64,000 nt of DNA from Sporichthyaceae bacterium (GTDB lineage: Bacteria > Actinomycetota > Actinomycetes > Sporichthyales > Sporichthyaceae), in assembly GCA_036493475.1 (NCBI GenBank), contig DASXPS010000049.1, forward strand, positions 1 to 64,000, given 5' to 3'. This document shows positions 23,565 to 35,084 of this stretch, in pieces (positions within the stretch are counted from its first letter, which is position 1; every line of letters starts with the position of its first letter). The notes under the pieces are model-generated. The model did not search any database, was not told where the DNA came from, and saw nothing but the letters and a program-made list of their open reading frames with translations. The position numbers were made by a program, and so were the translations under genes.

Positions 23565-24641
23565 CTAGGAGGCGATGGCCAGGCCACGGGCGTGCACCGC
23601 GTCGATCACGGCCTGCAGCTTGGCCGGGCTGAAGTGGGTGGCGTGCATGAGGATCACCCCGCCCGCATAGACCGGCGGGGTGAACGAGTTGCCGTATTGC
23701 ACCGCGTCACCCATCTGGCTGGGGGTGTAGCCGGCCCAGTCGCGGCTGTCCACCGACCACCGGCAGGTGGCGTAACCCGCGGCCGCGATGCGGTCCACGA
23801 CGCGGGTGGCCTCCGCGCCCGCGCCGTAGGGCGGGCGCAGCATCTTCGGTGCACCCGTGGTCGGGTGCGGGCCGCCGGAGATCTGCTCGGCGATCTGCGC
23901 GTCGCTCATGGTGTTCATCGGCAGGTGGTCGCGGGTGTGGTCCTCCACGATGCCGCCGCCGTCCTCGATCACCGCGCGGATCGTCGGGGTGAGGTGGTTG
24001 AGGAAGAACCGGCCCTTGGCGTGGTTGCGCGCCAACGTGGCCATCATCTGCTTGGCCACATCCGCCGAGGGCACCACGTCGTCGAAGGTCAGCCAGACAC
24101 CGGGGCCGGAGTTGCCGCAGGTCTCGATGTGTTGCGCGTCGGACACTGACACCGGCCCGGACACCGCGCCCTCGGTGCGGAAGGCCACCGGCGTGGAATG
24201 CAGCGTGACGTCGCTGCCGCGCGCGGTATGCCAATCGGCCCGAGCCGTCATGGTCAGGTGCACCGCGGTGGTCGGGGCGAGCAGGTAACAGGCACGCGAG
24301 GTGGTGTCCAGGTGGGGGTTGTGCCAGGACTCCCCGCAGTCGGTGATCCGACCCGCGGTCGCGCTCGCCGTCATGGCGTCGGCCGGCAGGTTGGGCGGGG
24401 GATTGTGCACGGTCAGCACGATGGGCACCCGGGCACCCGGCGCGTCGTAGACCGGTGCGGTGAGCACCATGCGGGCGCTGCGCCCGGTGCCCGCCGGCGC
24501 CATGTAGGACGCCGTGGTGGGCGCCGGTGTAGCCACGGACGGTGTCTGCGAGGGCGCTGCGACGGCGTGGTCCGGAGTCCCGCCGCAGGCGGCGAGCAAA
24601 AGGGCGGCCGGCGCGAGGGCCAGGTTCCGGCGGGCGCTCAC
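23565..24641 (-). CDS. Polysaccharide deacetylase (NodB/CE4) lipoprotein
   Basis: A 358-aa lipoprotein: signal LALAPAALLLAAC with a lipidated Cys, a Thr/Pro-rich linker, an Ig-like or unknown middle part, then a C-terminal NodB domain. CE4 motifs are LTFDD, the H-x-x-x-H metal site in DHTRDHLPMN, RPPYGAG, and ILMHATH with the catalytic His. It probably removes acetyl groups from peptidoglycan or another surface glycan. Divergent from the next gene with a 210-bp shared upstream region. Confidence 0.88.
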   Translation of the reverse strand: MSARRNLALAPAALLLAACGGTPDHAVAAPSQTPSVATPAPTTASYMAPAGTGRSARMVLTAPVYDAPGARVPIVLTVHNPPPNLPADAMTASATAGRITDCGESWHNPHLDTTSRACYLLAPTTAVHLTMTARADWHTARGSDVTLHSTPVAFRTEGAVSGPVSVSDAQHIETCGNSGPGVWLTFDDVVPSADVAKQMMATLARNHAKGRFFLNHLTPTIRAVIEDGGGIVEDHTRDHLPMNTMSDAQIAEQISGGPHPTTGAPKMLRPPYGAGAEATRVVDRIAAAGYATCRWSVDSRDWAGYTPSQMGDAVQYGNSFTPPVYAGGVILMHATHFSPAKLQAVIDAVHARGLAIAS

Positions 24642-24851
24642 CGGTTCATCCTGGCACGCCGGGTGAAGAACTCACGCGCAAGTGATGACAACGCTGTGTG
24701 ATGGATCGATTTCGGTCTGGCGTCGGACCGATCTGGGCAAAACCGCCCTGTTCGCCCCGTTTTCGTGTTTAGCCTGAGCGGGCCAGGGGCGGGGGATATG
24801 CGGTAGTCCCTCGCACGCACCCGTCCGCCGCGGGTGCAGAAGGGGAGAGCA

Positions 24852-25988
24852 ATGTACACGCGATCCAGGCGCTCGCAGTGGTCCTTGCAGTTGTCGCTGT
24901 GGGCCGACGCGGTTGGCGGCAGCGCCCGCAACCTGCAGCGCCGCCGCGAGATGGGCTGGCGCTACCGGCAGGGCGCGGGTCAGTCCACGGCCGCCCTCTA
25001 TGCCGCCGATCAGGCCGAGCGCCGTCGCACCATGAACCGTCGCAAGACCCAGGCCATCACCGCGGCCATCGTGCTGGGCGTGACCGTGCCCGCGTGGGCC
25101 GTGGTCAACGCCGTGTCCACCCCCTCGGCGCATAACGGCCTGGCGCCGGTTTCCGACGGGACCGCGTTCGGGGCGGCGAATGCCTCGGGCGACCAGTTGA
25201 CCCAGATGCTGTCTTCCGTCGCGCAGAATGCGCCGGCCCTGACCGACGACGGGCCCTCGGACTCCGCCTGGGCGCGCACCATGAGCGCTGCCCACCAGTT
25301 CGACCTGCCGTCAGCCAACGACCCGTCGACCGTTTCGCAGCCTGCCGCGCCGCAACGCGCGGTGGCCCTCGACGAGAACGCGGATTTGCCTGACGCCGAC
25401 TCCCCGGACGCCAGTGCCCCCGCGCCGCAGGACGTCATCACGGCGCCGGACGAGACGGCCACCGTGCCGGACACCATCGCCGCGCCCGGGCAGCACGCCA
25501 CGAAGTCGGAGCGGCACGATCGGTTCAACACCCACCGGCACGGCTCGGCTCCTGCGCAGGAGGGCGTGACGCCGGCCGCCCCCGTCCCCGCGGCCCCGGG
25601 CAGCGAGAAGACCGATCCCAGCGACCCGGCCTCGCCCGGCAGTGGCTGGTCGACCACCCCGCAGAGCCCCGCCAAGTCCACCCCGAGCACCGGTGCAGCC
25701 GTGAGCACCCTGGACAAGCCGACCCCGAGCAAGCCGGTTGCGGCCACCCCGGGCAAGCCCGCCCCCGCCGATCCGGCCGAGCCTGCCCCGTCCGGGCCGC
25801 TCGCCGCCGACCCAGCGGCGCCGGACGCGGCGGGTACCAAAGCCGGCCCCCCGGACGCCACCGGCAGGATCGCCGATCGCGCCTCGAGCGGCGAGACCGG
25901 TGGCGGCGCGACCAGGGGCGAGGGTAGGGCGGCGGACGGCAAGGGCGCGCACGGCAAGGTGGCCAAGGCCGACCCCTCGGCCCCGTAA
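24852..25988 (+). CDS. Pro/Ala-rich single-pass membrane protein, unknown function
   Basis: From ATG 24852 (AGGGGAGAGC upstream), 378 aa. A basic cytosolic N-terminus of about 60 residues (RNLQRRREMGWRYRQ) leads to one membrane helix (TQAITAAIVLGVTVPAWAVV, about 62-81) and a long low-complexity outside part rich in Pro, Ala, Asp and Thr with many TPSKP/APADPAEP-like phrases. No known domain is visible. It may be an envelope spacer protein. A small hairpin with GCACCCG and CGGGTGC arms lies in its 5' leader. Confidence 0.7.
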   Translation: MYTRSRRSQWSLQLSLWADAVGGSARNLQRRREMGWRYRQGAGQSTAALYAADQAERRRTMNRRKTQAITAAIVLGVTVPAWAVVNAVSTPSAHNGLAPVSDGTAFGAANASGDQLTQMLSSVAQNAPALTDDGPSDSAWARTMSAAHQFDLPSANDPSTVSQPAAPQRAVALDENADLPDADSPDASAPAPQDVITAPDETATVPDTIAAPGQHATKSERHDRFNTHRHGSAPAQEGVTPAAPVPAAPGSEKTDPSDPASPGSGWSTTPQSPAKSTPSTGAAVSTLDKPTPSKPVAATPGKPAPADPAEPAPSGPLAADPAAPDAAGTKAGPPDATGRIADRASSGETGGGATRGEGRAADGKGAHGKVAKADPSAP

Positions 25989-26074
25989 GCCGTCCCGCGC
26001 CCAGCAGGCGCCTGCGCGTGGTGCTTTACAATGGGCGCAGCGCGCGAGCGATCGCGTGTCCACAACTGAACGAG

Positions 26075-26215
26075 CTCATCCAGAGGGGCAGAGGGAACGG
26101 CCCGACGAAGCCCCGGCAACCACCCACGCAAACTCACCGGCGCACCACCGGCCGGCGCGAGGGAGTAGGTGCCAACTCCGACCCGAGGGGCAACGCGCCC
26201 GCGGGTAAAGATGAG
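26075..26215 (+). ncRNA. SAM-I riboswitch (S-box) upstream of thrC
   Basis: The conserved core is present: AGAGGGGCAGAGGGAACGG, then GAAGCCCCGGCAACC, then GGTGCCAACTCC and GGTAAAGATGAG. P1 is CTCATC (26075-26080) with GATGAG (26210-26215). The thrC ribosome site GAGGAGGA (26213-26220) overlaps the 3' strand of P1, so SAM binding should hide it: translational control with no separate expression platform visible. This links threonine synthase to methionine/SAM status at the homoserine branch. Confidence 0.93.
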
Positions 26216-26229
26216 GAGGAATTCCCTTC

Positions 26230-27474
26230 ATGACGTCTGTCACCGCCACCCGGCTGCTCGGGTCGGCCATGGGGCTGTCCTGTCGCGAGTGCGGGCAGAG
26301 CTACGGCATCGGGCCGCTCTACGCCTGCGGCGAGTGCTTCGGCCCGCTCGAGGTGGCCTACGAATTCCCCGAGATCAGCCGGGCCACCATCGAAGCCGGC
26401 CCCAACAACATCTGGCGCTACGCCGACCTGCTGCCGGTGCCCACGCATGTCGCGTCCACCCGCAACCTCGAGCCGGGCTGGACCAAGCTGGTCAAGGCCG
26501 AGAACCTGGCCCGCGAGCTGGGCATGCGCAACCTCTGGGTGAAGGACGACTCCGGCAACCCCACCCACTCGTTCAAGGACCGGGTCGTCGCGGTGGCGTT
26601 GGCCGCCGCCCGCGAACTCGGCTTCAGCGTCCTCGCCTGTCCGTCCACCGGCAACCTGGCCAACGCGGTAGCCGCCGCGGCGGCCCGGGCAGGCATCCGC
26701 TCCGTGGTGATGATCCCGGCGGACCTTGAGCAGCAGAAGATCCTCACCACCGCGGTCTACGCGGGCACCCTGCTGGCCGTGGAGGGCAACTACGACGACG
26801 TCAACCGGCTCGCCTCGGAGCTCGCCGGTGAGCAAGAGGACTGGGCATTCGTCAACGTCAACGTTCGGCCGTACTACGCCGAGGGCTCCAAGACGCTGGG
26901 CTACGAGGTGGCCGAGCAGCTGGGCTGGCGCATTCCCGCGCAGACGGTGATCCCGATCGCGTCGGGCTCGCAGCTGACCAAGGTGGACAAGGCCTATACC
27001 GAGTTCACCAAGCTGGGTCTGGTCGATGAGATGCCCTACAAGATCTTCGGCGCGCAGGCCACCGGGTGCTCGCCGGTGTCCGCCGCGTTCAAGGAGGGCC
27101 GCGATTTCGTCGCCCCGGTCCGACCGGACACCATCGCGAAGTCACTGGCCATCGGAAACCCAGCTGACGGCCCGTATGTTCTCGACGTCTGCCGGCGCAC
27201 CGGCGGGGTGGTGGAGGACGTCTCTGACGAAGAAGTAGTTCAGGGCATGCAGCTGTTGGCCCGCACCGAGGGCATCTTCGGGGAGACCGCGGGCGGGGTC
27301 ACCATTGCCACGTTGTGCAAGCTGCTCAAGGCCGGCGTGCTGGATCCGGACGCGGACACCGTGGTGTTCAACACCGGCGACGGCCTCAAGACCCTGGACG
27401 CGATTGCGAGTCACGTCGGCCCCACGGCCACCATCAAGCCCACCTTGCGCTCGTATCGAGAAGCGGGCTTCTGA
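26230..27474 (+). CDS. thrC: Threonine synthase
   Basis: PLP enzyme converting O-phosphohomoserine to threonine. The 414-aa protein starts with a zinc-ribbon-like region (SCRECGQSYG and ACGECFGPLE), then the PLP lysine in NPTHSFKDRVV (Lys116), the phosphate-binding loop STGNLANAVAAAAARAG and VIPIASGSQLTK. Length is typical of the actinobacterial form. ATG 26230 lies 9 bp after GAGGAGGA, and the gene is controlled by the SAM-I riboswitch immediately upstream. Confidence 0.96.
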   Translation: MTSVTATRLLGSAMGLSCRECGQSYGIGPLYACGECFGPLEVAYEFPEISRATIEAGPNNIWRYADLLPVPTHVASTRNLEPGWTKLVKAENLARELGMRNLWVKDDSGNPTHSFKDRVVAVALAAARELGFSVLACPSTGNLANAVAAAAARAGIRSVVMIPADLEQQKILTTAVYAGTLLAVEGNYDDVNRLASELAGEQEDWAFVNVNVRPYYAEGSKTLGYEVAEQLGWRIPAQTVIPIASGSQLTKVDKAYTEFTKLGLVDEMPYKIFGAQATGCSPVSAAFKEGRDFVAPVRPDTIAKSLAIGNPADGPYVLDVCRRTGGVVEDVSDEEVVQGMQLLARTEGIFGETAGGVTIATLCKLLKAGVLDPDADTVVFNTGDGLKTLDAIASHVGPTATIKPTLRSYREAGF

Positions 27475-27640
27475 GTCCCTGAACTGGGCGTGAGATTCGG
27501 GCCGGTGATCTGTTCTCGGCGTGTCTGGGAGCGCTAGGGTCGGCCTCGGTCGGCCTGTTGCGCGCATCACAGCACCCTCGGGCGAGCACGACCCGAGCTC
27601 GCGTGGTGCGGGTTCGAAGCTTTTTGTTCAGGAGAGAACC

Positions 27641-27841
27641 ATGCCTCAGGGCACCGTCAAATGGTTCAACGCGGAGAAGGGCTACGGCTTCATCGCGGTC
27701 GACGGTGGCGCGGACGTGTTCGTGCACTACTCGGCGATCCAGGCGGACGGCTACCGCTCCCTCGACGAGGGTCAGCGCGTGGAGTTCGAAATTACGCAAG
27801 GTCAGAAAGGTCCCCAGGCGGACGCGGTTCGCGCTGTCTGA
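27641..27841 (+). CDS. Cold-shock protein (CspA family)
   Basis: A 66-aa single CSD protein: [20 protein letters not shown] carries RNP1 (KGYGFI) and VFVHYSA carries RNP2. It binds single-stranded RNA/DNA and melts RNA structure. ATG 27641 follows AGGAGAG. The 166-bp leader upstream ends in a T-rich stretch and could be a cold-responsive untranslated region, by family analogy only. A strong terminator follows. Confidence 0.95.
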   Translation: MPQGTVKWFNAEKGYGFIAVDGGADVFVHYSAIQADGYRSLDEGQRVEFEITQGQKGPQADAVRAV

Positions 27842-27864
27842 CACCCCACCAGTACAGCCACAGC

Positions 27865-27902
27865 AAAGGCCGGCCCCGTCGTCCCGTGGGGCCGGCCCTT
27901 TG
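27865..27902 (+). terminator. Strong intrinsic terminator after the cold-shock gene
   Basis: AAAGGCCGGCCCC pairs with GGGGCCGGCC-C-TTT around a roughly 9-base loop, 23 bp after the stop codon. Confidence 0.9.
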
Positions 27903-27984
27903 CGTTATCGGGCTCTCGAATGGCGGCAAACGTCTGCCACGGACAATCGCGATCACTAGCCTGGTGCACGTGGGGGGTGACGAC

Positions 27985-28629
27985 ATGCTGCCCGGATCCG
28001 ACGGCGAGCACTGCATGCAGGAGCAGTGGGGCTCGGTCGATCGGGCGCGCAATTTCTACGACCGGCAGGTGCTCGATCACCTGAACCCGGCCATGCAGGA
28101 TTTCGTGGCTCGCCAGCAGATGGTGTTCGTGTCCACCGCCGACGCCCGCGGCGAGTGCGACTGTTCTTTCCGGGCCGGTGAACCCGGCTTCGTCGCCGTG
28201 CTCGACGAACGCACCCTGGTGTACCCGGAGCTGCGCGGCAACGGCGTCTACGCGAGCCTGGGCAATCTCGCCGAGAACCCACACGTCGGGCTGCTGTTCG
28301 TCGATTTCTTCACCGACCTGATCGGGCTGCACATCAACGGTGCGGCCACGGTGATCGACTACGTGGACCTGCTGGCCGACGAGCGGGTCAGCGTTGACCT
28401 GCTGGAGGTCATGAGCCGGCGGCGGGGCCGCCGACCGGAGCGTTGGGTCAGCGTGCACGTGCACGAGGCGTACATCCATTGCTCCAAGCACATCCCGCGG
28501 TTGGCCCGGCTGGACAGGCAGGTTGACTGGGGCACAGATGACATGAAGCGCAAAGGTGGAGATTATTTCGGGGTGGGGGCAACCCTGGCCGCGGGTAGTC
28601 TGCGGTCCACCAGCGTCGAGGCAACCTAG
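27985..28629 (+). CDS. Pyridoxamine 5'-phosphate oxidase (PPOX)-fold protein
   Basis: From ATG 27985 behind GGGGGGTGA, 214 aa. The region FVARQQMVFVSTADARGECDCSFR, seen here as QQMVFVSTADARGECDC, and the following GVYASLGNLAENPHVGLLF, FFTDLIGLHINGAA and VHEAYIHCSKHIPRL fit the FMN-binding split-barrel PPOX family, in the group annotated as pyridoxamine oxidase-like. Such proteins bind FMN, F420 or haem; the substrate cannot be predicted. It is an independent gene between the terminator and the membrane protein. Confidence 0.8.
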   Translation: MLPGSDGEHCMQEQWGSVDRARNFYDRQVLDHLNPAMQDFVARQQMVFVSTADARGECDCSFRAGEPGFVAVLDERTLVYPELRGNGVYASLGNLAENPHVGLLFVDFFTDLIGLHINGAATVIDYVDLLADERVSVDLLEVMSRRRGRRPERWVSVHVHEAYIHCSKHIPRLARLDRQVDWGTDDMKRKGGDYFGVGATLAAGSLRSTSVEAT

Positions 28630-28667
28630 ACCGGGGGCCTCGCCGATGCGACGGGAGTCGGTCGTCG

Positions 28668-30548
28668 GTGTCCCTGCTCAGCCTGCCCGCTCCCGCGGCA
28701 CCTCTGCTCTCCGCGCAGCGCCGGATTCGGCTCGGGGCGTTGCTGCTGGCCGGGATGGCCGGGCTGTGCACGGCGGTGGCGCTATATCTGCGGCTGCGCA
28801 TCTTCAACCAGGGCAGCGCAAACAACGACGAGGGCGTTTATCTGCTGCAGGCCCACGCACTACGCCATGGGCATTTGGTGCTCCCGTTCGACGGCGATGT
28901 CGAGGCGCGACAGCCCTGGCTGTACGCGATCGGACCGCACGGCTACATCGCCAAGTACCTGCCGGTGGTCGCCGGGCTCTACGCAGTCGGGCTGACGCTG
29001 TTCTCCTCGGTCACCCCGGTGCTGCTGGCGCTGGCGGCGGCGGTTCCGGTACTGACCCACCGGCTCGCCCTTGACCTCGGTCTGTCCCGGCACCGGGCGC
29101 TGCTGGCCGGCGCGTTGGTCGGACTGTCCCCGGCGATCCTCACCGAGGGCGGCTTGGTACTGTCCTACCTGCCGTTCCTGGTGACCGGGCTGGGTTGCTG
29201 GATCGTGGTGTTCCGATCGGCCGACCGGCGCGGCGGGTCCGCAGCCGGATGGGCCGCAGCGGCCGTGCTGCTCGCCGCGCTGGCCGCCTGCATGCGCCCG
29301 ATGGACGGCATCGTGCTGCTCGCCCCGTCTTTGCTCTGGCTGCTGTGGCGGTGCGCGGACCGAGTGTGGGCGATCGTCGGGGGCGTGGCCGGTGGCCTGC
29401 CGGTGCTGGTGGGCGTGCTGCTCTACAACCGGCGCGTCACCGGGAGCGCGCTGCGCCTACCGTTCTCCCTGCTCGACCCGCACGACTCGTTCGGGTTCGG
29501 TGAGCACCGCTTCTTCCCCGAGGACAAGCTGCACCACTACGGGCCGTTGCAGGCGCTGGCCGGCACCTCCCGGCACTTCTTCATCGAGCCGGCCCAGTGG
29601 ATGTGGGGCTTCCTGCCGGTGCTGGGTCTGGCCCTGTGGGCGGTGCGTCCGCGCGGGTCCGCGTCGGAACGGCACCGGGTACTGGTCGCCTCGGCCGGGG
29701 CGTTGCTCGTTGCCTACGTCTTCTTCTGGGGTCCGTGGCACGCCTCCTACATCTGGGGGTGGACGCGGACCGTCGGGCCGTTCTACAGCCTGCCGATGTT
29801 CGCCCCTCTGGTGCTCGCGGCGTTGACCGTGCCGATCTCCGTGCGCACGCTGAGCGTGCTGTTGCTGGCGGGCAGCATCCACCCGGCCGTGCACGGCGTC
29901 GACGCGGTGGGTCGAATGCACCGAAACCACCGCGAAACCGCCGAGGTGCTCGCGCTGCTCGACCCGCGGGTGACCACGTTGTTCGACGTCGACGCGCCAT
30001 ACCTCGGGCACCCGGTGAGCGAGCTGGCCGGACCGCACATCTGGCTCTCCTCGCAGGCGCCGGTGTCCCGGCTGCCGGCCGGTCCGTGGCACATGCTGGC
30101 GCTGGCGAGCTATCCCTACCGCCCGGTCGGCCATCTCAACTACCAACTGCGCGAGATGGTGCTGACCCGGGCCGCGCAGCCGCAGCTGACCGTGCGGCGG
30201 GCCGGTAAGCGGTACGTGAGCGAACTGCTGCTGGTCACCCGCGGCGGCGTGGCCTCGGCCTGCGTCCAGGGCCCGACCGGGGCGACGCTGACGCTCACCG
30301 CGACCGGCGTCTCCGGGTGTTCCGGCGCGGCGCTGCCCACCAGGTGGACCGCGCGGCCCTACCGCATCTGTCCCGACCTGAGCTGCTTGTCGATCATGAC
30401 CTTCACCCCGGACAAGCACGGCCACTGGCACCCGGGGGTCTGGCGACAACTGCCCGTCGAGGTGGTCGACGGGCAGCTCCGCCTGCTCACCGATGGCCGG
30501 GCGCTGCACAGCTCCGGCAAGGGCTGGATCTCCGTGGTCGCCCACTGA
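28668..30548 (+). CDS. GT-C-type polytopic membrane glycosyltransferase-like protein
   Basis: A 626-aa protein from GTG 28668 with about 10-12 membrane segments in the first two-thirds and a soluble outside C-terminal part. The first outside loop has [17 protein letters not shown], where the Asp-Glu resembles the catalytic acidic pair of GT-C (GT39/GT83-like) enzymes that use lipid-linked sugars. The C-terminal domain has six Cys that could form disulfides. Substrate unknown. No other sugar gene is adjacent. Confidence 0.7.
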   Translation: MSLLSLPAPAAPLLSAQRRIRLGALLLAGMAGLCTAVALYLRLRIFNQGSANNDEGVYLLQAHALRHGHLVLPFDGDVEARQPWLYAIGPHGYIAKYLPVVAGLYAVGLTLFSSVTPVLLALAAAVPVLTHRLALDLGLSRHRALLAGALVGLSPAILTEGGLVLSYLPFLVTGLGCWIVVFRSADRRGGSAAGWAAAAVLLAALAACMRPMDGIVLLAPSLLWLLWRCADRVWAIVGGVAGGLPVLVGVLLYNRRVTGSALRLPFSLLDPHDSFGFGEHRFFPEDKLHHYGPLQALAGTSRHFFIEPAQWMWGFLPVLGLALWAVRPRGSASERHRVLVASAGALLVAYVFFWGPWHASYIWGWTRTVGPFYSLPMFAPLVLAALTVPISVRTLSVLLLAGSIHPAVHGVDAVGRMHRNHRETAEVLALLDPRVTTLFDVDAPYLGHPVSELAGPHIWLSSQAPVSRLPAGPWHMLALASYPYRPVGHLNYQLREMVLTRAAQPQLTVRRAGKRYVSELLLVTRGGVASACVQGPTGATLTLTATGVSGCSGAALPTRWTARPYRICPDLSCLSIMTFTPDKHGHWHPGVWRQLPVEVVDGQLRLLTDGRALHSSGKGWISVVAH

Positions 30549-30555
30549 CCTCGGC

Positions 30556-30581
30556 TTGCACTCGCCGGGGTCGAGTGCTAA
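30556..30581 (+). promoter_or_regulatory. CIRCE operator 1 (HrcA site)
   Basis: TTGCACTC - 9 bases - GAGTGCTAA, matching CIRCE (TTAGCACTC-N9-GAGTGCTAA) apart from one arm position. A promoter overlaps it: TTGCAC (30556-30561), 17 bp, TAAGAC (30579-30584). HrcA bound here would block groEL transcription until heat stress. Confidence 0.92.
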
Positions 30582-30589
30582 GACTTGGC

Positions 30590-30616
30590 TTAGCACTCTC
30601 ATGTGTGGAGTGATAA
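30590..30616 (+). promoter_or_regulatory. CIRCE operator 2 (HrcA site)
   Basis: TTAGCACTC - 9 bases - GAGTGATAA, one mismatch to consensus. It lies 9 bp after CIRCE 1, giving a double HrcA operator in front of the groEL gene. Confidence 0.9.
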
Positions 30617-30645
30617 ATACAGGTCGGCCGGTGAGGCCGGGGTAA

Positions 30646-32373
<1,728 letters not shown>

Positions 32374-32393
32374 CCCGCCCCCCAGCTGTAAGC

Positions 32394-32423
32394 GAACGGC
32401 CCGAGCGCAAGCTCGGGCCGTTC
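32394..32423. terminator. Perfect hairpin terminator between groEL and cyclophilin
   Basis: GAACGGCCCGAGC with GCTCGGGCCGTTC around GCAA, a perfect 13-bp stem with a GNRA loop. It separates the convergent groEL and cyclophilin genes and could serve both. Confidence 0.9.
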
Positions 32424-32452
32424 GGCGTTCCGGGCGCTTACGGGGGCGCCGC

Positions 32453-32947
32453 TCAGACGGTGCCGCTGGCGTCGACGGTGATCTTGCCCTTGGTGGTGCC
32501 GGAATCGGTGCCCAACGCTTCGATGGCCGTCACCACGTCCATGCCCTCGACGACCTCGCCGAACACCACGTGCTTGCCGTCGAGCCACGAGGTGATGACC
32601 GTGGTGATGAAGAACTGCGAGCCGTTGGTGTTGCGTCCGGCGTTGGCCATGCTCAGCAGGCCGGGGCGGTCGTGCTTGCGGTCGAAGTTCTCATCGGCGA
32701 ACTTCTCGCCGTAGATGCTCTTGCCGCCGGTGCCGTTCTGCCGGGTGAAGTCGCCGCCCTGCAGCATGAAGCCGGGGATGACGCGGTGGAACGGGCTGCC
32801 CTGGTAGCCGAAGCCGTGCTCACCGGTGGCGAGCTCCCGGAAGTTCTTGGCGGTCTTGGGGACGTCGTCGTCGTAGAGCTTGAAGGTGATCCGGCCCAAG
32901 GACTTCCCGTCCACTGATACATCGAAGTAGACGTCTTTCTCGCTCAC
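32453..32947 (-). CDS. Peptidyl-prolyl cis-trans isomerase, cyclophilin type
   Basis: A 164-aa cytosolic cyclophilin from GTG 32947 with AGGAGG at 32952-32957. Family motifs: [35 protein letters not shown] with the catalytic Arg and Phe, [18 protein letters not shown] and [13 protein letters not shown]. It speeds proline isomerisation in protein folding. Convergent with groEL, which fits a folding neighbourhood, though regulation is not shared. Confidence 0.95.
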   Translation of the reverse strand: MSEKDVYFDVSVDGKSLGRITFKLYDDDVPKTAKNFRELATGEHGFGYQGSPFHRVIPGFMLQGGDFTRQNGTGGKSIYGEKFADENFDRKHDRPGLLSMANAGRNTNGSQFFITTVITSWLDGKHVVFGEVVEGMDVVTAIEALGTDSGTTKGKITVDASGTV

Positions 32948-33124
32948 GCGGCCTCCTGTCGCCGATCGGATGGGTTCGCTCCCCACCCTAGGGACCTCGT
33001 CGCATCGGTGCATTTCGGGCGGACTCCGCGTCGGTTTCGGGTGGGGTTCACACGCCGGACATGAGCTGGGATCACGCTCCGGGGGAGCGCGCGGGAACCG
33101 CGCGTCGGGAAGGGCGGGGCAGGC

Positions 33125-34699
33125 ATGGACGAGGTATGCAGCGGCGATCACCTGGCACCTGAACCCGGTCGACCCCCTCGGCGTGCTGTGCTGGGTGCAG
33201 CGCTGGCGGGCGGGCTCGGTCTGGCCTTCGCGGGCAGCCTGGAACCGTTGCTGACCGGCCGCCGGCATGCCGCGTCCCGCCCGGTGGCCTACACCGAACC
33301 GGCATCGGGGAACACGCCCGGCCTGACCGGTGCCCCGGCCGCGGCCGACACCCCGGCGCTGGGCAGCGCCGCGGAAGGCTACGGCGCGCTGCTCATCGAC
33401 CCGGCGGCGCGGCTGTCGCTGCCGGCGGGATTCACCTACTCGGTGATCGCCGAAGCGGGTCGAACGCGACTGGTGGACGGCGGGGAGACGCCCGGCTATC
33501 AGGACGGCTCGGCCAGCTTCCCGGCCTCCGGCGGGCGCACCGTGCTGGTCAACAATCACGAGCAGAGCCCGCCGCCGACGATGCAGATTCCCTACCCAGT
33601 GCCGGCGCTGCCCGGGCTGACCTATGACCCGGTCTGCCCGGGTGGGGTCACCGCGATCGTGCTGGACCCGGACGGGCACCGCGAGCGTGAGTACGTGAGC
33701 CTGGCCGGCACCGACCACAACTGCGCGGGTGGGGTCACCCCGTGGGGGACGTGGCTGTCCTGCGAGGAGACCGAGGCGCGCAAGGGCGAGGACGCTCGCA
33801 CGCAGGACCACGGGTACGTCTTCGAGATCGACCCGACCCGGCCGGAGGCCAACAACGACCCGCAGCCGATCAAGTGCTTGGGCCGGTTCCCGCACGAGGC
33901 CGTGGCCGTCGACCCGCTGCGCGGTCACCTGTACCTGACCGAGGACGCGGAGTGGCCGAACGGGTTGATCTACCGGTGGACCCCGCCGCTGGGGCGGCGC
34001 AAGCTCGGCCGCGGCGTGCTGCGGCGGATGGGCGCGACGGCCGGCACGCTGGAGGCGATGCGCGCGTACGACGGGTTCGGGCTGCCGGTCGCCGACCTCT
34101 CGACGACCACCGAGCCGGGCACGAAGTACCGGGTCGACTGGTTGCCCGTGCCGGACCGGGATGCGCAGCAGGTCTCCACCCGCAAGCAATTCGCGTACCT
34201 GACCTTCGACGGCGCCGGGAATCTGCTGACCGGCGGCGGTGCGGCGATCACCCGCAGCCGCAAGCTCGAGGGCGCCTGGTGGGGCAACGGCGGGGCCTAC
34301 ATCGTGTCCTCGTTCGCCAAGCCCGAGGAGGACCACAGCCCGCAGGCGCATTCCGGCCAGGTGTGGTTCTTCGACCCGGCCGCGCAGACGCTGGAGCTGG
34401 TGCTGCGTTACGCCCCGGACCAGGACAAGGACACCGCGGTGGACGGGCCGGACAACATCACGATCTCGCCCTACGGCGGGCTGATCATCGCCGAGGACGG
34501 CGATGGACAGAATCACCTGCTCGGCGCCACCCCGATGGGCACCACGTATGCCATCGCGCGCACCGAGGCCACCTGGAAGGGCGGCGCGCCGGAGTTCACC
34601 GGCCCGAACTTCAGCCCCGACCGGCGCACCCTGTTCGCCAATGTGCAGGAGCCGGGCACGGTCTTCGCGATTCAGGGACCTTGGCGGACCCACGTCTGA
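33125..34699 (+). CDS. PhoX-like (DUF839) family protein, probable Tat export
   Basis: A 524-aa protein with [21 protein letters not shown] near residues 18-38, a plausible twin-arginine signal. The body has PhoX/DUF839 features: [39 protein letters not shown] (shown in part), [27 protein letters not shown], and [18 protein letters not shown]. PhoX enzymes are calcium/iron phosphatases; many DUF839 members are uncharacterised. ATG 33125 follows GGGGCAGGC, which is a weak ribosome site. Stands alone. Confidence 0.85.
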   Translation: MDEVCSGDHLAPEPGRPPRRAVLGAALAGGLGLAFAGSLEPLLTGRRHAASRPVAYTEPASGNTPGLTGAPAAADTPALGSAAEGYGALLIDPAARLSLPAGFTYSVIAEAGRTRLVDGGETPGYQDGSASFPASGGRTVLVNNHEQSPPPTMQIPYPVPALPGLTYDPVCPGGVTAIVLDPDGHREREYVSLAGTDHNCAGGVTPWGTWLSCEETEARKGEDARTQDHGYVFEIDPTRPEANNDPQPIKCLGRFPHEAVAVDPLRGHLYLTEDAEWPNGLIYRWTPPLGRRKLGRGVLRRMGATAGTLEAMRAYDGFGLPVADLSTTTEPGTKYRVDWLPVPDRDAQQVSTRKQFAYLTFDGAGNLLTGGGAAITRSRKLEGAWWGNGGAYIVSSFAKPEEDHSPQAHSGQVWFFDPAAQTLELVLRYAPDQDKDTAVDGPDNITISPYGGLIIAEDGDGQNHLLGATPMGTTYAIARTEATWKGGAPEFTGPNFSPDRRTLFANVQEPGTVFAIQGPWRTHV

Positions 34700-34772
34700 G
34701 GACGCCGCGGAAACATGTGCGGATGTGCACATTTCCCGAACGGGCGGGTTCCGGCCGCTTATCGTGGAGTGC

Positions 34773-35054
34773 ATGGCGATCCTGATTGATCCGTCGCAGT
34801 GGCCCGGTCACGGCCGGATGTGGTCGCACGTAGCCAGCGACGTCGATCTCCAGGAGCTGCACGCATTCGCCCTGCACGCGGGTATCCCGGCTCGGGCCTT
34901 CGACCGGGACCACTACGACGTGCCGGGCGAGTGGTACGAGGACATGGTCGCGGCGGGCGCCCGACCGGTGTCCTCGCGAGAGCTGGTGCAGGCCCTGCTC
35001 CGGGCCGGCTTGCGCCGGCGGCGGGTGCCCGAGCGGGTGCTGCGCGCATCTTGA
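34773..35054 (+). CDS. DUF4031 family protein
   Basis: A 93-aa protein from ATG 34773 with GGAG just upstream. DUF4031 hallmarks: [19 protein letters not shown], then [26 protein letters not shown] and a C-terminal [15 protein letters not shown]. Actinobacterial family of unknown function; the conserved His/Asp/Trp residues suggest an enzymatic or binding site. It lies between the PhoX-like gene and the convergent HD-domain gene. Confidence 0.88.
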   Translation: MAILIDPSQWPGHGRMWSHVASDVDLQELHAFALHAGIPARAFDRDHYDVPGEWYEDMVAAGARPVSSRELVQALLRAGLRRRRVPERVLRAS

Positions 35055-35061
35055 ACGGACA

Positions 35062-35084
35062 CGGTCTGAGGCTGCGTCAGACCG
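35062..35084. terminator. Hairpin between convergent DUF4031 and HD-domain genes
   Basis: CGGTCTGA pairs perfectly with TCAGACCG around a 7-base loop. The right arm overlaps the stop of the reverse-strand gene, so it probably acts for both strands. Confidence 0.7.

Noticed and set aside
24852-25988. Collagen-like or sortase-type surface protein
   Set aside because: No GXY repeat and no sorting signal; only a Pro/Ala-rich tail.
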